DNA of 45,527 nt from Liolophura sinensis (taxonomy: Eukaryota > Mollusca > Polyplacophora > Chitonida > Chitonidae), in contig NW_027018297.1 of assembly GCF_032854445.1 (NCBI RefSeq), positions 1 to 45,527 on the forward strand, read 5' to 3'. Positions 35,546 to 45,260 of the stretch are shown here, one piece after another; positions within the stretch are counted from its first letter, which is position 1; each line of letters opens with the position of its first letter. The notes under the pieces were generated by a model. That model worked only from the letters and a program-made list of their open reading frames with translations, searched no databases and was not told where the DNA came from. The translations under genes and the position numbers were made by a program.

Positions 35546-36093
35546 GATCATTGATGTCATAATCACGTGCCCAGCAACGGCTCTTACTCCATGGAAACCA
35601 GGGATATTTGCAATTTTTTAACAGCTGCTGATGCCTGGCTCAATTCCGCATCTTTTGGCACCTCATAAATGTGGGTCAGTGTTCAGTTGTACTTTTTACA
35701 GCAGACTGTATCAAGTACCTTGTGTTTTTTATGTACAAATGGTGTGGTTTTTCTACACGTAGATAAAGACATAGAGATTGTCTTGCACTTAGAAGTAAGA
35801 CAATTGCTGGGTGAGTTAAATGGGCTTGGCCCAAAGATTTCAGGTCTTCTGGGCTACCGAAGGGCACATAACTTATAGTCAAAAGTTGAAAATAGTAATG
35901 ACCAGTCGCGATTGTACATAGTACAGTGTAGCCGGTTTCAATTAACAAAAAGACCAGGCAAAAATGCAAAAGTGGAAAAACTGTTCCAGTGCTGCTGTAA
36001 GAGGCTAATCCGACGTATTTTGTGACGAGAAATCGAATGGTGCAAACCGCGTTGCTCTCCGACCAACACTTTTGGCTGTAGTGACAATTGAAT

Positions 36094-36599
36094 GATCATT
36101 TATGTCATAATCACGTGCCCAGCAACGGCTCTTACTCCATGGAAACCAGGGAAATTTGCAATTTTTCATCAGCTGCCGATACCTGGCTCAATTCCGCATC
36201 TTTTGGCACCTTATTTATGTGGGTCTGTGGTCAGTTGTACTTTTTACAGCAGACTGTATCAAGTACCTTGTGTTTTTATGTACAAATGGTGTGGTTTTTT
36301 TACACGTAGATAAAGACATTGAGATTGTCTTGCACTTAGAAGTAAGGCAATTGCTGGGTGAGTTAAATGGGATTAGCCCAAAGATTTCAGGTCTTCTGGG
36401 CTACCGAAGGGCACATAACTTATAGTCAAAAGTTGAATATAGTAATGACCAGTCGCGATGGTAGATAGTACAGTGTAGCCGATTTCAATTAACAAAAAGA
36501 CCAGGCAAAAATGCAAAATGGAAAAATGTGACGAGAAATCGAATGGTGCGGACCGCGTTGCTCTCCGACCAATACTTTTGGCTGTAGTGACAATTGAAT
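36094..36599 (+). repeat. Short monomer 67: 41-base deletion and hybrid structure
   Basis: The deletion junction is at 36527/36528. Two further single-base losses (GTGTTTTTATG and CAAAATGGAAA) give 506 bases. The left part has TTTATG and GGGTCTGTGG (like monomer 63). The middle has GGTTTTTTTACACG and GGGATTAGCCC with GATTTCAGG (like monomer 54). The tail is that of a deletion monomer. The first switch lies between about 36230 and 36292 and spans the core. Confidence 0.85.
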
Positions 36600-39500
36600 G
36601 ATCATTTATGTCATAATCACGTGCCCAGCAACGGCTCTTACTCCATGGAAACCAGGGAAATTTGCAATTTTTCAACAGCTGCCGATACCTGCTCAATTCC
36701 GCATCTTTTGGCACCTTATTCATGTGGGTCTGTGGTCAGTTGTACTTTTTACAGCAGACTGTATCAAGTAGCTTGTGTTTTCTATGTACAAATGGTGTGG
36801 TTTTTCTACACGTAGATAAAGACATTGAGATTGTCTTGGACTTAGAAGTAAGACAATTGCTGGGTGAGTTAAATGGCTTAGCCCAAAGATTTGACGTCTT
36901 CTGGGCTACCGAAGGGCACATAACTTATAGTCAAAAGTTGAATATAGTAATGACCAGTCGCGATTGTACAGAGTACAGTGTAGCCGATTTCAATTAATAA
37001 AAAGACCAGGTAAAAATGCAAAAGTGGAAAAACTGTTCCAGTTCTGCTGGTAAGAGGCTAATCCAACGTGTTTGTGACGACAAATCGAATGGTGCAAACC
37101 GCGTTGCTCTCCGACCAATACTTTTGGCTGTATCGACATTTCAATGATCATTGATGTCATAATCACGTGCCCAGCAACGGCTCTTACTCCATGGAAACCA
37201 TTGATATTTGCAATTTTTAAACAGCTGCCGATGCCTGGCCCAATTCCGCATCTTTTGGCACCTTATAAATGTGGGTCAGTGTTCAGTTGTACTTTTTACA
37301 GCAGACTGTATCAAGTACCTTGTGTTTTTTATGTACAAATGGTGTGGTTTTTCTACACGTAGATAAAGACATTGAGATTGTCTTGCAGTTAGAAGTAAGG
37401 CAATTGCTTGGTGAGTTAAATGGGCTTAGCCCAAAGATTTCAGGTCTTCTGGGCTACCGAAGGGCACATAACTTATAGTCAAAAGTTGAATATAGTAATG
37501 ACCAGTCGCGATTGTACAGAGTACAGTGTAGCCGATTTCAATTAACAAAAAGACCAGGCAAAAATGCATAATTGAAAAACTGTTCCATTGCTGCTGGTAA
37601 AAGGCTAATCCGACGTATTTTGTGACGAGAAATCGAATGGTGCAAACCGCGTTGCTCTCCGACCAATACTTTTGGCTGTAGTGACAATTATATGATCATT
37701 TATGTCAAAATCACGTGCCAGCAACGGCTCTTACTCCATGGAAACCATGGAAATTTGCAATTTTTCAACAGCTGCCGATACCTGGCTCAATTCCGCATCT
37801 TTTGGCACCTTATTCATGTGGGTCTGTGGTCAGTTGTACTTTTTACAGCAGACTGTATCAAGTACCTTGTGTTTTTTATGTACAAATGGTGTGGTTTTTC
37901 TACACGTAGATAAAGACATTGAGATTGTCTTGGACTTAGAAGTAAGACAATTGCTGGGTGAGTTAAATGGGCTTAGCCCAAAGATTTCAGGTCTTCTGGG
38001 CTACCGAAGGGCACATAACTTATAGTCAAAAGTTGAATATAGTAATGACCAGTCGCGATTGTACAGACTACAGTGTAGCCGATTTCAATTAACAAAATGA
38101 CCAGGTAAAAATGCAAAAGTGGAAAAACTGTTCCAGTGCTGCTGGTAAGAAGCTAATCCGACGTATTTTGCGACAAGAAATCAAATGGTGCAAACCGCGT
38201 TGCTCTCCGACCAATACTTTTGGCTGTAGCGACATTTCAATGATCATTGATGTCATAATCACGTGCCCAGCAACGGCTCTTACTCCATGGAAACCAGAAA
38301 TATTTGCAATTTTTTAACAGCTGCCGATGCCTGGCCCAATTCCGCATCTTTTGGCACCTTATAAATGTGGGTCAGTGTTCAGTTGTACTTTTTACAGCAG
38401 ACTGTATCAAGTACCTTGTGTTTTTATGTACAAATGGTGTTGTTTTTCTACACGTAGATAAAGGACATTGAGATTGTCTTGCAGTTAGAAGTAAGGCAAT
38501 TGCTGGGTGAGTTAAATGGGCTTAGCCCAAACATTTGACGTCTTCTGGGCTACCGAAGGGCACATAACTTATAGTCAAAAGTTGAATATAGTAATGACCA
38601 GTCGCGATTGTACAGAGTACAGTGTAGCCGATTTCAATTAACAAAAAGACCAGGTAAAAATGCAAAAGTGGAAAAACTGTTCCAGTGCTGCTGTAAGAGG
38701 CTAATCCGACGTATTTTGTGACGACAAATCCAATGGTGCAAACCGCGTTGCTCTCCGACCAATACTTTTGGCTGTAGTGACAATTGAATGATCATTTATG
38801 TCATAATCACGTGCCCAGCAACGGCTCTTACTCCATGGAAACCAGGGAAATTTGCAATTTTTAACAGCTGCCGATGCCTGGCTCAATTCCGCATCTTTTG
38901 GCACTTTACTGAAGTGGGTCAGTGTTAAGTTGTACTTTTTACAGCAGACTGTATCAAGTACCTTGTGTTTTTCATGTACAAATGGTGTGGTTTTTCTACA
39001 CGTAGATAAAGACATTGAGATTGTCTTCGAATTAGAAGTAAGGCAATTGCTGAGTGAGTTAAATGGGCTTAGCCCAAAGATTTGACGTCTTCTGGGCTAC
39101 CGAAGGGCACATAACTTATAGTCAAAAGTTGAATATAGTAATGACCAGTCGCGATGGTACATAGTACAGTGAAGCCGATTTCAATTAACAAAAAGACCAG
39201 GCAAAAATGCAAAATTGGAAAAATTGTTCCAGTGCTGCTGGTAAGAGGCTAATCCGACGTATTTTGTGACGACAAATCGAATGGTGCAATCCGCGTTGCT
39301 CTCCGACCAATACTTTTGGCTGTTGTGACAATTGAATGATCATTTATGTCATAATCACGTGCACAGCAACGGCTCTTACTCCATGGAAACCAGGGAAATT
39401 TGCAATTTTTCATCAGCTGCCGATACCTGGCTCAATTCCGCATCTTTTGGCACTTTACTGAAGTGGGTCAGTGTTCAGTTGTACTTTTTACAGCAGACTG

Positions 39501-39885
39501 TATCAAGTACCTTGTGTTTTTTATGTACAAATGGTGTGGTTTTTCTACACGTAGATAAAGACATTGAGATTGTCTTGCAGTTAGAAGTAGGCAATTGCTT
39601 GGTGAGTTAAATGGGCTTAGCCCAAAGATTTGAGGTCTTCTGGGCTACCGAAGGGCACATAACTTATAGTCAAAAGTTGAATATAGTAATGACCAGTCGC
39701 GATTGTACAGAGTACAGTGTAGCCGGTTTCAATTAACAAAAAGACCAGGCAAAAATGCAAAAGTGGAAAAACTGTTCCAGTGCTACTAGTAAGAGGCTAA
39801 TCCGACGTATTTTGTGACGAGAAATCGAATGGTGCAAACCGCGTTGCTCTCCGACCAATACTTTTGGCTGTATCGACAATTGAAT
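36094..39885 (+). repeat. Monomers 67-73: first seven-monomer group of the right end
   Basis: Starts are at 36094 (deletion monomer, 506 bases), 36600, 37146, 37694, 38242, 38790 and 39338. Monomers 67-69 reappear at 39886-41488 with shared uncommon marks: GGTAGATAGTAC, ATACCTGCTCAATTCC (one base short), ACCATTGATATTTGC and ACATTTCAATG. Monomer 72 is of the CGAATTAG family and monomer 73 has CACAGC with TTTCATCAGC. None of these monomers is 549 bases long. Confidence 0.86.
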
Positions 39886-40393
39886 GATCATTGATGTCAT
39901 AATCACGTGCCCAGCAACGGCTCTTACTCCATGGAAACCAGGGATATTTGCAATTTTTTAACAGCTGCTGATGTCTGGCTCAATTCCGCATCTTTTGGCA
40001 CCTTATTCATGTGGGTCAGTGTTTAGTTGTACTTTTTACAGCAGACTGTATCAAGTACCTTGTGTTTTTTATGTACAAATGGTGTGGTTTTTCTACACGT
40101 AGATAAAGACATTGAGATTGTCTTGCACTTAGAAGTAAGGCAATTGCTGGGTGAGTTAAATGGGCTAAGCCCAAAGATTTCAGGTCTTCTGGGCTACCGA
40201 AGGGCACATAACTTATAGTCAAAAGTTGAATATAGTAATGACCAGTCGCGATGGTAGATAGTACAGTGTAGCCGATTTCAATTAACAAAAAGACCAGGCA
40301 AAAATGCAAAATTGGAAAAATGTGACGAGAAATCGAATGGTGCGAACCGCGTTGCTCTCCGACCAATACTTTTGGCTGTAGTGACAATTGAAT
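39886..40393 (+). repeat. Short monomer 74 with the same 41-base deletion
   Basis: The junction is at 40321/40322. It shares GGTAGATAGTAC with monomers 67 and 81, has GGGCTAAGCCC, and is followed by a GGGTCTGTGG monomer. Confidence 0.92.
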
Positions 40394-41488
40394 GATCATT
40401 TATGTCATAATCACGTGCCCAGCAACGGCTCTTACTCCATGGAAACCAGGGAAATTTGCAATTTTTCAACAGCTGCCGATACCTGCTCAATTCCGCATCT
40501 TTTGGCACCTTATTCATGTGGGTCTGTGGTCAGTTGTACTTTTTACAGCAGACTGTATCAAGTACTTGTGTTTTTTATGTACAAATGGTGTGGTTTTTCT
40601 ACACGTAGATAAAGACATTGAGATTGTCTTGGACTTAGAAGTAAGACAATTTGCTGGGTGAGTTAAATGGGCTTAGCCCAAAGATTTGACGTCTTCTGGG
40701 CTACCGAAGGGCACATAACTTATAGTCAAAAGTTGAATATAGTAATGACCAGTCGCGATTGTACAGAGTACAGTGTAGCCGATTTCAATTAACAAAAAGA
40801 CCAGGTAAAAATGCAAAGTGGAAAAACTGTTCCTGTGCTGCTGGTAAGAGGCTAATCCAACGTGTTTTGTGACGACAAATCGAATGGTGCAAACCGCGTT
40901 GCTCTCCGACCAATACTTTTGGCTGTATCGACATTTCAATGATTATTGATGTCATAATCACGTGCCCAGCAACGGCTCTTACTCCATGGAAACCATTGAT
41001 ATTTGCAATTTTTTAACAGCTGCCGATGCCTGGCCCAATTCCGCATCTTTTGGCACCTTATAAATGTGGGTCAGTGTTCAGTTGTACTTTTACAGCAGAC
41101 TGTATCAAGTACCTTGTGTTTTTTATGTACAAATGGTGTGGTTTTTCTACACGTAGATAAAGACATTGAGATTGTCTTGCAGTTAGAAGTAAGGCAATTG
41201 CTTGGTGAGTTAAATGGGCTTAGCCCAAAGATTTTAGGTCTTCTGGGCTACCGAAGGGCACATAACTTATAGTCAAAAGTTGAATATAGTAATGACCAGT
41301 CGCGATTGTACAGAGTACAGTGTAGCCGATTTCAATTAACAAAAAGACCAGGCAAAAATGCAAAATTGGAAAAACTGTTCCAGTGCTGCTGGTAAGAGGC
41401 TAATCCGACGTATTTTGTGACGAGAAATCGAATGGTGCAAACCGCGTTGCTCTCCGACCAAAACTTTTGGCTGTAGTGACAATTATAT

Positions 41489-41996
41489 GATCATTTATGT
41501 CATAATCACGTGCCCAGCAACGGCTCTTACTCCATGGAAAACCAGGGATATTTGCAATTTTTCAACAGCTGCCGATGCCTGGCCCAATTCCGCATCTTTT
41601 GGCACCTTATAAATGTGGGTCAGTGTTTAGTTGTACTTTTTACAGCAGACTTTATCAAGTACCTTGTGTTTTTTATGTACAAATGGTCTGGTTTTTCTAC
41701 ACGTAGATAAAGACATTGAGATTGTCTTTCACTTAGAAGTAAGGCAATTGCTGGGTGAGTTAAATGGGCTTAGCCAAAGATTTCAGGTCTTCTGGGCTAC
41801 CGAAGGGCACATAACTTATAGTCAATAGTTGAATATAGTAATGACCAGTCGCGATGGTACATAGTACAGTGTAGCCGATTTCAATTAACAAAAAGACCAG
41901 GCAAAAATGCAAAATTGGAAAAATGTGACGAGAAATCGAATGGTGCAAACCGCGTTGCTCTCCGACCAATACATTTGGCTGTAGTGACAATTGAAT
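41489..41996 (+). repeat. Short monomer 77 with the same 41-base deletion
   Basis: The junction is at 41924/41925. It has GGTACATAGTAC as in the four-monomer units, and a lost C in CTTAGCCAAAG. It lies only three monomers after monomer 74, breaking the seven-monomer spacing. Confidence 0.92.
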
Positions 41997-43652
41997 GATC
42001 ATTTATGTCATAATCACGTGCCCAGCAACGGCTCTTACTCCATGGAAACCAGTGAAATTTGCAATTTTGCAACAGCTGCAGATACCTGGCTCAATTCCGC
42101 ATCTTTTGGCACCTTATTCATGTGGGTCTGTGGTCAGTTGTACTTTTTACAGCAGACTGTATCAAGTACCTTGTGTTTTCTATGTACAACTGGTATGGTT
42201 TTTCTACACGTAGATAAAGACATTGAGATTGTCTTGGACTTAGAAGTAAGACAATTGCTGGGTGAGTTAAATGGGCTTAGCCCAAAGATTTTGACGTCTT
42301 CTGGGCTACCGAAGGGCACATAACTTATAGTCAAAAGTTGAATATAGTAAGGACCAGTCGCGATTGTACAGAGTACAGTGTAGCCGATTTCAATTAACAA
42401 AAAGACCAGGTAAAAATGCAAAAGTGGAAAAACTGTTCCAGTGCTGCTGGTAAGAGGCTAATCCGACGTATTTTGTGACGAGAAATCGAATGGTGCAAAC
42501 CGCATTGCTCTCCGACCAATACTTTTGGCTGTAGTGACAATTGAATGATCATTTATGTCATAATCACGTGCCCAGCAACGGCTCTTACTCCATGGAAACC
42601 CAGGGAAATTTGCAATTTTTCAACAGCTGCCGATACCTGGCCCAATTCCGCATCTTTTGGCACCTTATTGATGTGGGTCTGTGGTCAGTTGTACTTTTTA
42701 CAGCAGACTGTATCAAGTACCTTGTGTTTTTTTATGTACAAATGGTGTGGTTTTTCTACACGTAGATAAAGACATTGAGAATGTCGTCGACTTAGAAGTA
42801 ATACAATTGCTGGGTGAGTTAAATGGCTTAGCCCAAAGATTTGACGTCTTCTGGGCTACCGAAGGGGCACATAACTTATAGTCAAAAGTTGAATATAGTA
42901 ATGACCAGTCGCGATTGTACAGAGTACAGTGTAGCCGATTTCAATTAACAAAAAGACCAGGTAAAAATGCAAAAGTGGAAAAATTGTTCCAGTGCTGCTG
43001 GTAAGAGGCTAATCCGACGTATTTTGTGACGACAAATCGAATGGTGCAATCCGCGTTGCTCTCCGACCAATACTTTTGGCTGTTGTGACAATTGAATGAT
43101 CATTTATGTCATAATCACGTGCACAAGCAACGGCTCTTACTCCATGGGAAACCAGGGAAATTTGCTATTTTTCAACAGCTGCCGATACCTGGCCCAATTT
43201 CCGCATCTTTTGGCACCTTCCTGAAGTGGGTCAGTGTTCAGTTGTACTTTTTACAGCAGACTGTATCAAGTACCTTGTGTTTTTTTATGTACAAATGGTG
43301 TGGTTTTTCTACACGTAGATAAAGACATTGAGATTGTCTTGCACTTAGAAGTAAGGCAATTGCTGGGTGAGTTAAATGGGCTTAGCCCAAAAGATTTGAG
43401 GTCTTCTGGGCTACCGAAGGGCACATAACTTATAGTCAAAAGTTGATATATAGTAATGACCAGTCGCGATTGTACAGAGTACAGTGTAGCCGGTTTCAAT
43501 TAACAAAAAGACCAGGCAAAAATGCAAAAGTGGAAAAACTGTTCCCGTGCTACTAGTAAGAGGCTAATCCGACGTATTTTGTGACGAGAAATCGAATGGT
43601 GCAAACCGCGTTGCTCTCCGACCAATACTTTTGGCTGTATCGACAATTGAAT

Positions 43653-44164
43653 GATCATTGATGTCATAATCACGTGCCCAGCAACGGCTCTTACTCCATG
43701 GAAACCAGGATATTTGCAATTTTTTTAACAGCTGCTGATTGCCTGGCTCAATTCCGCATCTTTTGGCACCTTATAAATGTGGGTCAGTGTTTAGTTGTAC
43801 TTTTTACAGCAGACTTTATCAAGTACCTTGTGTTTTTTATGTACAAATGGTGTGGTTTTTCTACACGTAGATAAAGACATTGAGATTGTCTTGCACTTAG
43901 AAGTAAGGCAATTGCTGGGTGAGTAAATGGGCTAAGCCCAAAGATTTCAGGTCTTCTGGGCTACCGAAGGGCACATAACTTATAGTCAAAAAGTTGAATA
44001 TAGTAATGACCAGTCGCGATGGTAGATAGTACAGTGTAGCCGATTTCAATTAACAAAAAAAGGACCAGGCAATAATGCAAAATTGGAAAAATGTGACGAG
44101 AAATCGAATGGTGCAAACCGCGTTGCTCTCCGACCAATACTTTTGGCTGTAGTGACAATTGAAT
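43653..44164 (+). repeat. Short monomer 81 with the same 41-base deletion
   Basis: The junction is at 44092/44093. Its 512 bases reflect extra single-base insertions on top of the deletion. It is followed by a GGTCTGTGG monomer. Confidence 0.91.
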
Positions 44165-45260
44165 GATCATTTATGTCATAATCACGTGCCCAGCAACGGC
44201 TCTTACTCCATGGAAACCAGGGAAATTTGCAATTTTTCAACAGCTGCCGATACCTGGCTCAATTCCGCATCTTTTTGGCACCTTATCATGTGGTCTGTGG
44301 TCAGTTGTACTTTTTACAGCAGACTGTATCAAGTACCTTGTGTTTTTTATGTACAAATGGTGTGGTTTTTCTACACGTAGATAAAGACATTGAGATTGTC
44401 TTGCACTTAGAAGTAATACAATTGCTGGGTGAGTTAAATGGGCTTAGCCAAAGATTTGACGTCTTCTGGGCTACCGAAGGGCACATAACTTATAGTCAAA
44501 AGTTGAATATAGTAATGACCAGTCGCGATTGTACAGAGTACAGTGTAGCCGATTTCAATTAACAAAAAGACCAGGTAAAAATGCAAAGTGGAAAAACTGT
44601 TCAGTGCTGCTGGTAAGAGGCTAATCCAATGTATTTTGTGACGAGAAATCGAATGGTGCAAACCGCGTTGCTCTCCGACCAATACTTTTGGCTGTATCGA
44701 CATTTCAATGATCATTGATGTCATAATCACTTGCCCAGCAACGGCTCTTACTCCATGGAAACCAGGGATATTTGCAATTTTTAACAAGCTGCCGATGCCT
44801 TGCCCAATTCCGCATCTTTTGGCACCTTATAACTGTGGGTCAGTGTTCAGTTGTACTTTTTACAGCAGACTGTATCAAGTACCTTGTGTTTTTTATGTAC
44901 AAATGGTCTGGTTTTTCTACACGTAGATAAAGACTTTCAGATTGTCTTGGACTTAGAAGTAAGACAATTGCTGGGTGAGTTAAATGAGCTTGGCCCAAAG
45001 ATTTCAGGTCTTCTGGGCTACCGAAGGGCACATAACTTATAGTCAAAAGTTGAATATAGTACTGACCAGTCGCGATTGTACAGAGTACAGTGTAGCCGAT
45101 TTCAATTAACAAAAAGACCAGGCAAAAAATGCAAAAGTGGAAAAAACTGTTCCAGTGCTACTAGTAAGAGGCTAATCCGACGTATTTTGTGACGACAAAT
45201 CGAATGGTGCAATCCGCGTTGCTCTCCGAAGAATACTTTTGGCTGTAGTGACAATTGAAT
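43653..45260 (+). repeat. Monomers 81-83: start of a third seven-monomer group
   Basis: Starts are at 43653 (deletion monomer, 512 bases), 44165 (545) and 44710 (551). The order of deletion monomer, GGTCTGTGG monomer and ACATTTCAATG monomer repeats 36094 and 39886. Single-base insertions and losses are frequent: GAGTAAATGG, CAAAAAGTTG, AAAAAAAGGACC, CTTTTTGGC, TATCATGTGGTC. Monomer 83 has CACTTGC where others have CACGTGC. Confidence 0.85.

Larger units (their letters stand above)
32779..36093 (+). repeat. Monomers 61-66: region rich in hybrid monomers
   Basis: Starts are at 32779, 33328, 33878, 34428, 34978 and 35546, with lengths 549, 550, 550, 550, 568 and 548. Monomers 61-62 repeat monomers 55-56 at 3252 bases' distance. 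Monomers 61, 63 and 65 are hybrids. Monomer 66 is a copy of monomer 53 (AGACATAGAG, CACCTCATAAATG). Monomer 64 has private marks GCCCCGCAACGG, CAGCTGACTGTG and CCCAAACAATTGACG. This is where strict 549-base length is lost. Confidence 0.86.
39886..43652 (+). repeat. Monomers 74-80: second seven-monomer group
   Basis: Starts are at 39886 (508), 40394, 40941, 41489 (508), 41997, 42547 and 43098. The first three match monomers 67-69. Monomer 80 corresponds to monomer 73 (GCCGGTTTC, CTACTAG and TGTATCGACAATTG in the tail). Positions four to six do not match the previous group. Monomer 77 carries a further copy of the 41-base deletion, and monomers 78 and 79 are both of the GGGTCTGTGG family. Monomer 80 reaches 555 bases through six one-base insertions, most of them in short homopolymers. 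Confidence 0.85.
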
